From assembly GCF_040049195.1 (NCBI RefSeq), contig NZ_JBDZDL010000001.1: a DNA stretch of 64,000 bases. One strand, 5' to 3'. The stretch is from NCEH01 sp040049195 (lineage in GTDB: Bacteria; Pseudomonadota; Alphaproteobacteria; Rhizobiales; Xanthobacteraceae). The notes under the pieces were generated by a model, which searched no databases, had not been told where the DNA came from, and saw nothing but the letters and a program-made list of their open reading frames with translations. The position numbers were made by a program, and so were the translations under genes. Shown here piece by piece: positions 15,795 through 25,451 of this stretch. How positions within the stretch are numbered: the stretch's first letter is position 1; each line of letters begins with the position of its first letter.

Positions 15795-17198
15795 ATGATT
15801 CCCGTCACCTGTTTCAAGGATCGTCGCGTCGCCGTGTTCGGGCTCGGCGGCTCCGGCCTCGCCACCGCCCTCGCGCTGATGGAGGGTGGCGCCCACGTCG
15901 TCGCCTGGGACGACGGCGCGGCCGGGCGTGCCAAGGCCGAGGCGCAACACGTGCCGCTGCAGGATCTGCGCACCATCGACTGGTCCGGCCTCGCCGCGCT
16001 CGTGCTCTCCCCCGGTGTGCCGCTGACCCATCCCGTGCCCCATTGGTCGGTGGATCTGGCCCAGGCGGCGGGCGTCGAGGTGATCGGCGACATCGAATTG
16101 TTCTGCCGCGAGCGGCGGGCGACCGCCCGCCATTCCCCGTTCGTCGCCATCACCGGCACCAACGGAAAATCCACCACCACGGCGCTGATTTCCCATCTGC
16201 TGGCGGTGGGCGGGCGCGACGTGCAGATGGGCGGCAATATCGGCACCGCCATCCTCTCGCTCGCCCCGCCCAAGGGGGTGGGACGGGTGTATGTGGTGGA
16301 ATGCTCCTCCTACCAGATCGACCTTGCCCCCTCGCTCGACCCGTCCGTCGGCGTGCATCTGAACGTGACACCGGACCATCTGGACCGGCACGGCAGCCTT
16401 GAACACTACGCGGCGGTGAAAGAGCGGCTGATTGCCGGGGTGGAACGGGGCGGCACCGCCGTGGTCGGCGTGGACGATGACTTCTCCGCCGCCATGGCCG
16501 ACCGGGCCGAGCAGGCCGGCATCCACGTGGTGCGCATTTCGGTGGAGCGGCCGCTCGCCGACGGCATCTGGCGCGACGGCACCGATATCGTCTGCAGCCA
16601 GGGCGGGGTGGAGCGCGAGCGGCTTTCGCTGGCCGGCATCGGCTCGCTGCGCGGCGCGCACAATGCGCAGAATGCGGCGGCCGCCTATGCGGCGGCGCGC
16701 GCCATCGGCCTCGCGCCGGAAGTGATCGCCATCGGCATGCGACGGTTTCCGGGCCTTGCCCATCGCATGGAAGAGGTGGGCCATCTCGGGCCGGTGCTGT
16801 TCGTGAACGACAGCAAGGCCACCAATGCGGACGCGGCCGAGCGGGCGCTGCTGAGCTTTCACAACGTGTTCTGGATTGCCGGCGGCAAGGCCAAGGCCGG
16901 TGGGATCGAGCCGCTCGCGCCCTTCTTCAACCGGGTGCGCAAGGCCTATCTGATCGGCGAGGCGGCGCCCGCCTTCGCCGAGACGCTGGGCGAAAAGGTG
17001 CCGCACGACCAAGTTGGAACCCTGGATGCGGCGGTGGCGGCGGCGGCGCGGGATGCGGCGGCCTCGGGGCTGGAGGATGCAGTGGTGCTGCTGTCTCCGG
17101 CGTGCGCCAGCTTCGACCAATATCCCAATTTCGAGGTGCGCGGCGACGCCTTCCGCGCCCTGGTGCACGCTTTGCCGGGCATCGCGGCCAAGGGCTGA
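15795..17198 (+). CDS. murD: UDP-MurNAc-L-Ala:D-Glu ligase
   Basis: 467 residues. It opens with the FGLGGSGLATA nucleotide-type fold, then the ATP loop TGTNGKSTTTA, NVTPDHLDRH, HRMEEVG and NDSKATNADAAERAL, all diagnostic of MurD, which adds D-glutamate to UDP-MurNAc-L-Ala. The start ATG follows bigR by 82 nt. It is cut off from mraY upstream by the sulfur module and from ftsW downstream by about 34 kb, so it must have its own promoter or use read-through from bigR. Confidence 0.96.
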   Translation: MIPVTCFKDRRVAVFGLGGSGLATALALMEGGAHVVAWDDGAAGRAKAEAQHVPLQDLRTIDWSGLAALVLSPGVPLTHPVPHWSVDLAQAAGVEVIGDIELFCRERRATARHSPFVAITGTNGKSTTTALISHLLAVGGRDVQMGGNIGTAILSLAPPKGVGRVYVVECSSYQIDLAPSLDPSVGVHLNVTPDHLDRHGSLEHYAAVKERLIAGVERGGTAVVGVDDDFSAAMADRAEQAGIHVVRISVERPLADGIWRDGTDIVCSQGGVERERLSLAGIGSLRGAHNAQNAAAAYAAARAIGLAPEVIAIGMRRFPGLAHRMEEVGHLGPVLFVNDSKATNADAAERALLSFHNVFWIAGGKAKAGGIEPLAPFFNRVRKAYLIGEAAPAFAETLGEKVPHDQVGTLDAAVAAAARDAAASGLEDAVVLLSPACASFDQYPNFEVRGDAFRALVHALPGIAAKG

Positions 17199-17228
17199 AC
17201 TCGGCTTCAGCCCCGATTCCGCTAAAAA

Positions 17229-17244
17229 TGTTTCACGTGAAACA
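17229..17244. other. parS-like centromere site
   Basis: TGTTTCACGTGAAACA is a perfect 16-bp palindrome and an exact match to the ParB-binding parS consensus (TGTTNCACGTGAAACA) used by chromosomal ParABS systems. It lies in the 270-bp non-coding gap between murD and the ohr gene. The surrounding gap (17199-17468) shows no convincing gene; a 25-codon frame beginning MFHVKQ is just a translation of the site. No parA or parB is in the window. Confidence 0.85.
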
Positions 17245-17468
17245 ATGGCTTAGCGCGGACGAACAGCAGTTTCGTGACGATGTTCCGCGCCTTTTCGGCG
17301 GATGAAACCGCCATTTCGCCCGAACGTTCGGCGCAGATGAATCCGAGCCGGGCAACGGTTGCCGGAAAACGCGCGGCGCCCGGCAGGGCGGCCATGATGA
17401 ACTCCAATCAGGTTCATTCTCGCCGACGGGCGCGAAACGAAGCGCGCCCGTCGCACCCGCCGGGGGAA

Positions 17469-17885
17469 TCAGGCGGCGGCGAGTTCCACCTCGATATTGC
17501 CGCGCACCGCCTTGGAATAGGGGCACACCTTGTGCGCGGCCTCCAGAAGGTCCAGCACCTCGGCGGCGCTCTTGCCGGGAATCATCCCGGTGATCCTGGC
17601 GGCGAGGCCGAAGCCGCCTTCCACCTTGCCGAAGCTCACCGCGATGGTGACTTCCGCGCCGCTCGCATCCACGCCCTTGGCCTTGGAGACGGCTTCCAGC
17701 GCGCCGCCGAAACAGGCCGCATAGCCGGCGGCGAACAGATGCTCCGGCGTGGTCTTGCCGGGCTCCAGCACGCCATCCTTGGGCATGGCGAGATCGGCCT
17801 TCACCGAGCCGTCGGTGGTTTCGCTATGGCCGCGACGGCCCCCGTGGGAAACGGCGACGGCGGTGAAGAGGGTTTCAAAAGACAT
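17469..17885 (-). CDS. ohr: organic hydroperoxide resistance protein (Ohr/OsmC family)
   Basis: 138 residues, the standard Ohr length. The two reactive cysteines are C58 (AACFGGAL) and C121 (KVCPYS). Ohr reduces organic and fatty-acid hydroperoxides with this thiol pair, re-reduced by lipoylated proteins. The ATG has AGAGGAAG upstream and gives the canonical N-terminus; the longer frame is unlike the family. No OhrR regulator gene is adjacent. Confidence 0.93.
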   Translation of the reverse strand: MSFETLFTAVAVSHGGRRGHSETTDGSVKADLAMPKDGVLEPGKTTPEHLFAAGYAACFGGALEAVSKAKGVDASGAEVTIAVSFGKVEGGFGLAARITGMIPGKSAAEVLDLLEAAHKVCPYSKAVRGNIEVELAAA

Positions 17886-18073
17886 GGGACTTCCTCTCTG
17901 GTGACTGACAGCCGCACCGGCGGTACGGGCGCGCCCCGCGTGTGCCGCAGGGCGGAAATGCGGTGGGCGCGCGGGCATTTCCCGCGGTGCGGCACGGTTT
18001 TCCTTGTGGCGCCGGCCCCGCCGTGGCACCTCCCTGGCCAACCCGCCTGCCGCAGTGAGCAAGGAGACAGGCC

Positions 18074-18964
18074 ATGATCGATGGCGTTAAGGATAAGCTC
18101 GTCGCCCCCCGTTTGGTTTCCGGCCTTTCGGAAATTGCCGGCGAATACGACCTCATCCTCTGCGACGTCTGGGGCGTGATGCACAACGGCGTGGCCGCGT
18201 TTCCCGCCGCCGGCGCGGCGCTGGAGCGCGCCCGCGCGGGCGGCGCCCGCGTGCTGATGGTGTCCAACGCCCCGCGCCCGAATGAATTCGTCATCGCCAT
18301 GCTGGACGGGTTCGGCGTGCCGCGCAGCGCCTATGACGGCATCGTCACCTCCGGCGATGTCACGCGCGACGTGCTGGCGGCGCGGCCGGGCGTGAAGCTG
18401 TTCCATCTCGGCCCGCCGCGCGATCTCGGCACGTTCGACGGTCTCGACGTGACGCCGACCAGCCTCGACGCCGCCGAGCTGGTGGTCTGCACCGGCCTGC
18501 TGAACGACGATGTGGAGACGCCGAAGGATTATGCCGAGCGGCTCGCCGCCATGCGGGCGCGGGACCTGCTGTTCGTGTGCGCCAATCCCGACCTGGTGGT
18601 GGAGCGCGGCGACACGCTGGTCTATTGCGCCGGCGCGCTGGCGCAGCTCTATGAGGAGATGGGCGGGCGGGCGATCTATTGCGGCAAGCCGCACAAGCCG
18701 ATCTACGATGTCGCGCTGCGCCGGGCCGCCGCGCTCGGCGGCGTGCCGATCCGCCCGGAGCGGGTGCTGGCCATCGGCGATGCGCTGCGCACCGACATCA
18801 TCGGCGCCACGGCGGCCGGCTTCGACAGCCTGTTCATATCGAGCGGCATCCATGCCGAGGAACTGCACGGGGAAAACGGCAGCGAGCCCGATGCCGAGGC
18901 GCTGGCGAATCTGTTTTCCGATCATGCCCATCCGCGCGGCGTCATGCCCCGCCTTGCGTGGTGA
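18074..18964 (+). CDS. HAD superfamily class IIA hydrolase
   Basis: 296 residues of the TIGR01459-type HAD family. Motif I is DVWGVMHNG, motif II VSNAPRP, with a class IIA cap and motif III/IV GKPHKPIYD and AIGDALRTDIIGA. These resemble NagD/PGP-type phosphatases acting on small phosphometabolites; the substrate is unknown. It is followed 131 bp later by ribF, a neighbour pair common in alphaproteobacteria. Confidence 0.88.
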   Translation: MIDGVKDKLVAPRLVSGLSEIAGEYDLILCDVWGVMHNGVAAFPAAGAALERARAGGARVLMVSNAPRPNEFVIAMLDGFGVPRSAYDGIVTSGDVTRDVLAARPGVKLFHLGPPRDLGTFDGLDVTPTSLDAAELVVCTGLLNDDVETPKDYAERLAAMRARDLLFVCANPDLVVERGDTLVYCAGALAQLYEEMGGRAIYCGKPHKPIYDVALRRAAALGGVPIRPERVLAIGDALRTDIIGATAAGFDSLFISSGIHAEELHGENGSEPDAEALANLFSDHAHPRGVMPRLAW

Positions 18965-19095
18965 CGGGCCCGGCGCGCGCCTGAAGCCGGCTCGGCGGCG
19001 CGCGCGGCGGGCTTTCCGCAAAATCCCGTGCTTGACGCTGGCTGGCCCGCGCGCGAAGGGTTTCCTCCCCTCCATTGTGCCGGCCGCCCCTGCCG

Positions 19096-20061
19096 ATGTC
19101 CGTTCCTTTCGACCCATCCTTTCCCATCGTCGAGGGCATCGCGCCGATTCCCGCGCAGATCGCGCGGCCGGTGCTGGCCATCGGCAATTTCGACGGCGTG
19201 CATCGCGGCCATCGCGCGGTGGTCGACGCCGCGCTCTCCATGGCGCAGACGCTGGGCCGACCGGCGGCGGCGCTGACGTTCGAGCCGCATCCGCGCAGCT
19301 TCTTCCAGCCCGACGCGAACCTGTTCCGCCTCACCCCCGGCCGCCAGAAGCTGGATTGCCTCGCCCGCACCGGGCTCGCCGGCGCCATCGTGCTGCCGTT
19401 CGACGCGGCGCTGGCGCGGGTGACGGCGGAGGATTTCGTCGATGAGATCCTGGTGCGGCAGTTCGCGGTTTCCGGCGTGGTGGTGGGCTTCGATTTCCAT
19501 TTCGGCCGCGCGCGCGCCGGCTCGCCCGCCTTTTTGCGCGAGGCCGGGGCGCGCCACGGCTTCCCGGTCGAGGTGGTGGAGCCCGCTTTGGACGAGGGCG
19601 ATCCCATTTCCTCCAGCGCCATCCGCAACGCGCTGGCCGCAGGCCAGGTGGGCCACGCCGCGCACATGCTGGGCCGGCCCTGGAGCGTGCGCGCCACCGT
19701 GATCCACGGCGACAAGCGCGGCCGCGACCTCGGTTTTCCCACCGCCAATCTCGCCATGCCGCAGGGCACGCAGCTCGCCTTCGGCATCTACGCGGTGCGC
19801 GCGCGCTTCGACGGGCAGGTGGTGGACGGGGTGGCGAGCTATGGCCGGCGGCCCACGTTCGACAACGGCCGGCCGCTGCTGGAGGTGCACCTGTTCGATT
19901 TCTCCGGCGATCTCTACGGCCGCGAACTGGACGTGGCGTTCCACGGCTATCTGCGGCCGGAGCTGAAGTTCGACAGCATCGATGCGCTGATCGCCCAGAT
20001 GAACAAGGACAGCGCCGCCGCCCGCCTCGTGCTCGCCCGCCCGCAAATCTGGCCGGTGTGA
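19096..20061 (+). CDS. ribF: bifunctional riboflavin kinase / FAD synthetase
   Basis: 321 residues. An N-terminal FAD synthetase domain (GNFDGVHRGH, GFDFHFGRARAG, SSSAIRNAL) and a C-terminal flavokinase domain (GDKRGRDLGFPTANL, GVASYGRRPTF, LEVHLFDF) convert riboflavin to FMN and FAD. The ATG at 19096 gives a family-like start; a TTG seven codons earlier is also in frame. No FMN riboswitch is visible upstream. Confidence 0.95.
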   Translation: MSVPFDPSFPIVEGIAPIPAQIARPVLAIGNFDGVHRGHRAVVDAALSMAQTLGRPAAALTFEPHPRSFFQPDANLFRLTPGRQKLDCLARTGLAGAIVLPFDAALARVTAEDFVDEILVRQFAVSGVVVGFDFHFGRARAGSPAFLREAGARHGFPVEVVEPALDEGDPISSSAIRNALAAGQVGHAAHMLGRPWSVRATVIHGDKRGRDLGFPTANLAMPQGTQLAFGIYAVRARFDGQVVDGVASYGRRPTFDNGRPLLEVHLFDFSGDLYGRELDVAFHGYLRPELKFDSIDALIAQMNKDSAAARLVLARPQIWPV

Positions 20062-20101
20062 GGGGGAAGCCGGCCGGGCGCGACCCCGGCCGGACGCGCG
20101 C

Positions 20102-21367
20102 TCAGTCCACGGTGGCGCCGTAGAGCAGGTTCTTGAACAGCATGCGGGTGGCGACCCGCGGGGTCGGCGCGGCGGACATGAACACGCCGACGATCTCTTC
20201 CTCGGGATCGATGGTGAAGGAGGTGCCGCCGGCGCCCGCCCACATGGCATCACCCTTGGAGCCGGGCACCACCGCGAAGCCCTCCTGGCGGCGAATCGCA
20301 AACCCGAGCCCGAAGCCGTAGCCCGGCCCGGTGCTCGCCGCCGTGGAGCCGCCGAGCCCGATCAGATGATCGGAGAGCATGAAGTCCACGGTCTTGGGCG
20401 AGAGGATGCGCACGCCCTCCAGTTCCCCGCCGTTCAGCATCATCTGGCAGAAGCGGAAATAATCCTCCGCCGTGGTGACGGTGCCGGCGCCGCCGAGCCG
20501 GTAGCGCTTGCCGGGGTCCTGGTCCACCCGCACCCATTTCCAGCCCGCTTCCTTCTGCGGGTCGGCATCGAGCGCGTCGGCGAGGCGGGGCGCCTGGGCG
20601 GGCGTGAGCTGGAACGAGGTGTCCTTCATCTTCAGCGGCTTGAACAGGTTCTCGTCGAGGAACACGTCGAGCCGTTTGCCGCTCACGCGCTCCACCACCA
20701 CGCCGAGCACGTCCACGGAGAGGCCGTATTCGAACCGCGTGCCCGGCTCGTAGGCGAGCGGGATCTTGGCGAGGCCGCTGACGAAGGCTTCCGGCGACAG
20801 GTCGGAATTGCGGCTCTCGATGTCGGCCTTCTCGTAAGCCTCCTTCACCTCCGGGAACGGCGCGGAGCCGGAATAGGTGAGGCCCGAGGTGTGGCGCAGC
20901 AGGTCCTGGATGGTGATGGGGTTTTTCGCCGGCACCACCTCGCGCACGGTCTTGCCGCTCTCGTCCTTCTTCTCGGCGATCACATTCATCGCCTTCATCT
21001 CGGGAATATATTGCCCCACCGGGTCGCGCAGGCTCAGCTGGCCGCGCTCCACCAGCATCATCGCCGCCACCGAGACGAACGGCTTGGTCATGGAGAAGGC
21101 GCGGAACACCGCATCCTTGGTCATGGGCTTGGTCTTGGCGGCATCGAGGAAGCCGTGGGCCTCGAAATGCACGATCTTGCCGTCATGGGCGATCAGCGTG
21201 ACCGCGCCGGGGAAGGTGCCCTTGTCGATCTCCCGCTGCATGGCCACGGGGATGCGCTTGAGCGCCTCCTGGGAAAAGCTGAGGTCGTCGGCATATGCCG
21301 CCGGCGCGTGGAACAGGCTGAGCGCGAGCAAGGCCGGCGCAAGGGGTCGCATGATGCTCCCTGCCAT
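20102..21367 (-). CDS. serine hydrolase, beta-lactamase/EstB-like (family VIII)
   Basis: 421 residues with a cleavable signal peptide (LAPALLALSLFHAPAAYA), so periplasmic or secreted. The beta-lactamase fold shows the nucleophile motif SMTK near residue 91 and a Tyr in YGLS, with GGAGTVTTAEDY later. Many such proteins are esterases or peptidases and not drug resistance enzymes, so beta-lactam hydrolysis should not be assumed. It is convergent with ribF and divergent from the aminotransferase gene. Confidence 0.87.
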   Translation of the reverse strand: MAGSIMRPLAPALLALSLFHAPAAYADDLSFSQEALKRIPVAMQREIDKGTFPGAVTLIAHDGKIVHFEAHGFLDAAKTKPMTKDAVFRAFSMTKPFVSVAAMMLVERGQLSLRDPVGQYIPEMKAMNVIAEKKDESGKTVREVVPAKNPITIQDLLRHTSGLTYSGSAPFPEVKEAYEKADIESRNSDLSPEAFVSGLAKIPLAYEPGTRFEYGLSVDVLGVVVERVSGKRLDVFLDENLFKPLKMKDTSFQLTPAQAPRLADALDADPQKEAGWKWVRVDQDPGKRYRLGGAGTVTTAEDYFRFCQMMLNGGELEGVRILSPKTVDFMLSDHLIGLGGSTAASTGPGYGFGLGFAIRRQEGFAVVPGSKGDAMWAGAGGTSFTIDPEEEIVGVFMSAAPTPRVATRMLFKNLLYGATVD

Positions 21368-21596
21368 GGATGGTTCTCCCGGGTTTTAATCGTTTCAGGC
21401 CGAGGGCGGAATTGGCGTTCCTGAACCCTCGGTCCGGCCGCGGCGGCGCTTGGGGCGTCCGATGCTCCGCGACGCGGCGCAGAATGCCGCTGCGGAAAGG
21501 GTGTGTCGATAGGTGCCGATGGGGCTTAGGCGGTTCTTAACCGAGTTTCGGCATTCTCGCCGTGACCCCCCATCGTGCGAGACGATACCCCGAACC

Positions 21597-22787
21597 GTGC
21601 CTGCTCCCCCCGCCCCCCAGGATCGCCGTTCCCCCTTCATCCGGCTCGCCGAGCTGCTGGCCGGCACGGAGCCCGGCCGCGCGCCCCTGAGCGCGGCGGT
21701 GGGCGAGCCGCAGCATGCCATGCCGGATTTCGTCGGCCCGGTGCTGTCGGGGGCGCTGCCGGGCTTCGGCCGCTATCCGCGCGCGGAAGGCACACCGGCG
21801 TTCCGCGCCGCCGCCGCCCAATGGCTCGGCACGCGCTATGATCTCGCCCGTCCGGTGGATGCGGACCGCGAAGTGCTGGTGCTGAACGGCTCGCGCGAGG
21901 GCCTCGTCTCCGCCGCCATCGTCGCGCGGCGCCTCACCGGGGATCGCGGCGGGCGGCCGGTGATGCTGCTGCCCAATCCCTTCTATGCCGCCTATGCGGC
22001 GGGCGCGGAGGCCGCCGGCTGCGAGGCCGTTCCCCTGCCCACCACCCGCGAAAGCGGCTGGCTGCCGGATCTCGACGCCCTCGACGACGACTTGATGGCG
22101 CGCGCGGTGGCGGTGTTCATCGCCTCGCCCGCCAATCCGCAGGGCGCCATCGCCTCGCGGGCCTATCTGGAACGGCTGCTCGCCATCACCCGTGCCCACG
22201 GCACCTATCTGTTCTCCGACGAATGCTATTCGGAGATCTATCTCGGCGCCGAGAAGCCGACCGGCATCCTGGAAGTGTGCGGCACCGATTTCTCCGGCGT
22301 GGTCGCGTTCAACTCGCTCTCCAAGCGCTCCTCCCTGCCGGGCCTGCGCTGCGGCTTCTGCGCCGGGGATGCGGATTTCCAGAAGGCGTTCCTCGCGTTT
22401 CGCTGGGTCGCCGCGCCCCAGGTGCCCGAGCCGCTCCAGGCGGTGGGCATCGCCGCCTATGGGGACGAGGCCCATGTGGAGGCCTCCCGCGCCCTGTATG
22501 TGGCGAAGTTCGACCTCGCCGACCAGGTGATCGGCGGCCGGTTCGGCTATGAGCGGCCCGGTGGCGGCTTCTTCCTGTGGCTCGACGCCTCGGCGGCGGG
22601 CGGCGGGGAGGCGGCGACCCTGCGCCTGTGGAAGGAACAAGGCCTTCGCGTCGTGCCGGGCGGCTATCTCGCCCGCCCCGACGCGAGCGGCGTCAATGCG
22701 GGCGATCCCTATCTGCGGGTCGCCCTGGTCCAGGATCTCGCCACGTGCGGGGAGGTGCTGCAGCGCCTCGTCGCCGGGCTGAGCTGA
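21597..22787 (+). CDS. class I/II PLP-dependent aminotransferase (DapC-like)
   Basis: About 396 residues from the GTG at 21597; an ATG at 21513 is also in frame but adds residues unlike the family. The PLP fold is clear: NGSREGLVSA, LPNPFYAAY, ASPANPQGAI, DECYSEIY and the Schiff-base lysine in NSLSKRSSLPGLRCGF. The N-terminal LAELLAGTEPG and GEP segments resemble N-succinyldiaminopimelate aminotransferases of the DapC type, which would fit a wall-synthesis region, but specificity is inferred. It ends 14 nt before ftsK. Confidence 0.85.
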   Translation: MPAPPAPQDRRSPFIRLAELLAGTEPGRAPLSAAVGEPQHAMPDFVGPVLSGALPGFGRYPRAEGTPAFRAAAAQWLGTRYDLARPVDADREVLVLNGSREGLVSAAIVARRLTGDRGGRPVMLLPNPFYAAYAAGAEAAGCEAVPLPTTRESGWLPDLDALDDDLMARAVAVFIASPANPQGAIASRAYLERLLAITRAHGTYLFSDECYSEIYLGAEKPTGILEVCGTDFSGVVAFNSLSKRSSLPGLRCGFCAGDADFQKAFLAFRWVAAPQVPEPLQAVGIAAYGDEAHVEASRALYVAKFDLADQVIGGRFGYERPGGGFFLWLDASAAGGGEAATLRLWKEQGLRVVPGGYLARPDASGVNAGDPYLRVALVQDLATCGEVLQRLVAGLS

Positions 22788-22801
22788 GGGAGCGCTCGCG
22801 C

Positions 22802-25378
22802 ATGGCACAGGCTCGCCGTCGTCCTGCCCCCGCCATGGCGCTGCGCCACGGGCTCGGGATGGATCTCATCCCGGAAAGCGTGCGCAGCGCGGTGCGCCGG
22901 CGTTCCAGCCAGATCTGCGGGGCGGCGCTGCTGACGGCGAGCCTGTTCGCGCTCACCTCCATGGTCACCTGGACCGCGAGCGACCCGAGCCTGTCCAACG
23001 CCAGCGGCGCCGAGGTGAAGAATGTGCTCGGCCGGCCCGGCGCCATCGTCGCCGATCTGCTGATGCAGGGCCTCGGGCTCGCCAGCCTGTTCCTGCTGCT
23101 GCCGCTCGCCTATTGGGGCTGGCGGCTGCTGACCTATCGCCCGCTGCGGGGCGAGCAATTGCGCGCCGGCGCGCTCACCCTCGGGGTGCTCGGCATGAGC
23201 GCCCTGCTGAGCGCGCTACCCACCTTCGGCGCCTGGCCGGTGCCGACCGGCCTCGGCGGGGTGATCGGCGACCTGTTTCCGCGCCTGATCACGGTGTTCC
23301 GTGGTGGCTGGGGAGGCGGCCTCGATGCGTTTCTCGTGGGCGGCGTGGGCGCGGTCGGCGGCGTGGCTGGGCTCTATTTCGCCTGCCGGGGCAGCTCGGC
23401 GAAGCGCCGCGCGGCCGAGGCCGACGCCGTGGACGACGAGGACGAGGAGTTTGACGAAACCGACCGCCGGCTGGTTTCTCTCGGTGCGCTGACCCACACT
23501 TTCCTGTCCGCCAAGGCCCGCCTGTTCGGCCGCCGGCGTGGCCGGGCGGCGGCGGGCGCCAAGGGGGCGCCGGTGCGCGCGGCTGCGATCGGTGCCTTCG
23601 CCCGCGAGGTGTTCGCGTCCGAGCGCCGCGCGGTGGACGACCAGGGCCGCGTGGAACCGCGCCTCAATGCCGGCCCGGCCCATGAGGCCCCGGCGCTCGG
23701 CGGCGTGCGGCGCGCGGTCGTGGACGAGTTGGACGAGGACGCCGACATGGTGCCCGCCGAGCCCGCGCCGCGCGCCGCGGCAGGCGCCCGCGCCGCGCCG
23801 GCCCGCGCACGCCAGAGCGGACGTGAAGGACGGGCACCGGAAGGCCGCCGTCCGCACGCCTATCGCCTGCCGGACCTGCAATTGCTGGGCGCCCCGCCGC
23901 CCTCCAAGGGGCCGGCCATGAGCCCCGAGGCGCTCCAGGACACCGCCAAGCTGCTGGAAGGCACGCTGGACGATTTCGGCGTGCGCGGCGAGATCGGCCA
24001 GGTGCGGCCGGGCCCCGTGGTGACGCTCTATGAGCTGGAGCCGGCGCCGGGCATCAAATCCTCCCGCGTGATCGGGCTTGCCGACGACATCGCCCGTTCC
24101 ATGAGCGCGATCTCCGCCCGCGTCGCCGTGGTGCCGGGGCGCAACGCCATCGGCATCGAGCTGCCCAACGCCAAGCGCGAGAAGGTTCTGCTGCGCGAGC
24201 TTCTCTCCACCAAGGATTTCGGCGACAGCGGGCAGAAGCTCGCGATCGCGCTCGGCAAGACCATCGGCGGCGAGCCGGTGATCGTCGATCTTGCCCGCAT
24301 GCCGCATCTGCTGGTGGCCGGCACCACCGGCTCCGGCAAGTCGGTGGCCATCAACACCATGATCCTCTCGCTGCTCTACCGGCTGAAGCCGGAACAGTGC
24401 CGGCTGATCATGGTCGATCCCAAGATGCTGGAACTCTCCGTCTATGACGGCATCCCCCATCTGCTCGCCCCGGTGGTGACCGACCCGAAGAAGGCGGTGA
24501 TCGCGCTTAAATGGGCGGTGCGCGAGATGGAGGACCGCTACAAGAAGATGTCCAAGCTCGGCGTGCGCAACATCGACGGCTTCAACGCCCGCGTCGCCGA
24601 AGCGGAGAAGAAGGGCGAGAGCATCGCCCGCACGGTGCAGACCGGGTTCGACCACGAGACCGGCGAAGCCATCTACGAACGCGAGGAGATGGATCTCGGC
24701 CCGCTGCCCTACATCGTCGTGATCGTGGACGAGATGGCGGACCTGATGCTCACCGCCGGCAAGGAAATCGAAGGCGCCATCCAGCGCCTCGCCCAGATGG
24801 CCCGCGCCGCCGGCATCCATCTGGTGATGGCCACCCAGCGTCCCTCGGTGGATGTCATCACCGGCACCATCAAGGCGAATTTCCCGACCCGGATCTCGTT
24901 CCAGGTCACCAGCAAGATCGACAGCCGCACCATTCTCGGCGAGATGGGGGCCGAGCAACTGCTGGGCCAGGGCGACATGCTCTATATGGCCGGCGGCGGC
25001 CGCATCAGCCGCGTGCATGGCCCATTCGTCTCCGACGACGAGGTCGAGCGTGTGGTGAAGCACCTCAAGGCCCAGGGCGCGCCCGATTATCTCGAAGCTG
25101 TGACCGCCGACCTCGCCGAGGACGGGGCGGACGGCGAGGACGGGGCGGTGTTCGACAAGGGATCGTTCGGGGAGGAGGGGCAGGACCTCTATTCCCAGGC
25201 GGTGGCGGTGGTGCTCCGCGACAAGAAGTGCTCCACCTCCTATATCCAGCGCCGGCTCCAGATCGGCTATAACAGGGCGGCGTCCCTGGTGGAGCGGATG
25301 GAGAAGGAAGGCGTCGTCGGCGCTCCCAACCATGCCGGCAAGCGCGAAATCCTGCTCTCCGACGAGGCCGCGGAATAG
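22802..25378 (+). CDS. ftsK: DNA translocase FtsK
   Basis: 858 residues. Four hydrophobic helices in the first about 200 residues anchor it at the septum. A variable acidic and Ala/Arg-rich linker (about 200-370) follows, then the motor domain with Walker A TTGSGKS (about 508-514), VDPKMLELSVYDGIPHLL, IVDEMADLM and ATQRPSVDVITG. The C-terminal gamma winged helix (DLYSQAVAVVLRDKKCSTSY onward) reads KOPS sequences. FtsK pumps chromosome ends towards dif and assists XerCD. The ATG at 22802 is favoured by spacing; M12 is an alternative. Confidence 0.96.
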   Translation: MAQARRRPAPAMALRHGLGMDLIPESVRSAVRRRSSQICGAALLTASLFALTSMVTWTASDPSLSNASGAEVKNVLGRPGAIVADLLMQGLGLASLFLLLPLAYWGWRLLTYRPLRGEQLRAGALTLGVLGMSALLSALPTFGAWPVPTGLGGVIGDLFPRLITVFRGGWGGGLDAFLVGGVGAVGGVAGLYFACRGSSAKRRAAEADAVDDEDEEFDETDRRLVSLGALTHTFLSAKARLFGRRRGRAAAGAKGAPVRAAAIGAFAREVFASERRAVDDQGRVEPRLNAGPAHEAPALGGVRRAVVDELDEDADMVPAEPAPRAAAGARAAPARARQSGREGRAPEGRRPHAYRLPDLQLLGAPPPSKGPAMSPEALQDTAKLLEGTLDDFGVRGEIGQVRPGPVVTLYELEPAPGIKSSRVIGLADDIARSMSAISARVAVVPGRNAIGIELPNAKREKVLLRELLSTKDFGDSGQKLAIALGKTIGGEPVIVDLARMPHLLVAGTTGSGKSVAINTMILSLLYRLKPEQCRLIMVDPKMLELSVYDGIPHLLAPVVTDPKKAVIALKWAVREMEDRYKKMSKLGVRNIDGFNARVAEAEKKGESIARTVQTGFDHETGEAIYEREEMDLGPLPYIVVIVDEMADLMLTAGKEIEGAIQRLAQMARAAGIHLVMATQRPSVDVITGTIKANFPTRISFQVTSKIDSRTILGEMGAEQLLGQGDMLYMAGGGRISRVHGPFVSDDEVERVVKHLKAQGAPDYLEAVTADLAEDGADGEDGAVFDKGSFGEEGQDLYSQAVAVVLRDKKCSTSYIQRRLQIGYNRAASLVERMEKEGVVGAPNHAGKREILLSDEAAE

Positions 25379-25451
25379 GCCGGGGCTGGTTTTGGGGTTG
25401 CCGCCGGGCCACAGGTTCGCCATAGGCAAGATTTATGGGGGAGTGTGACCC

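Noticed and set aside
17228..17305. Short ORF beginning MFHVKQW at the parS site
   Set aside because: Only 25 codons with no ribosome-binding site; the MFHVKQ sequence is an automatic translation of parS.
17274..18077. Plus-strand ORF of 267 codons opposite ohr
   Set aside because: Shadow of the clear Ohr coding sequence; no motif.
18965..19095. FMN riboswitch before ribF
   Set aside because: The conserved RFN element blocks are absent, and the region is too short and unstructured to support one.
20102..21367. Beta-lactam resistance gene
   Set aside because: The SxxK/Yx(S) family includes many esterases and peptidases; nothing here shows drug hydrolysis.
23216..25429. Long minus-strand ORF (737 codons) opposite ftsK
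   Set aside because: Antisense to the FtsK motor domain, with low-complexity composition and no recognisable motif.
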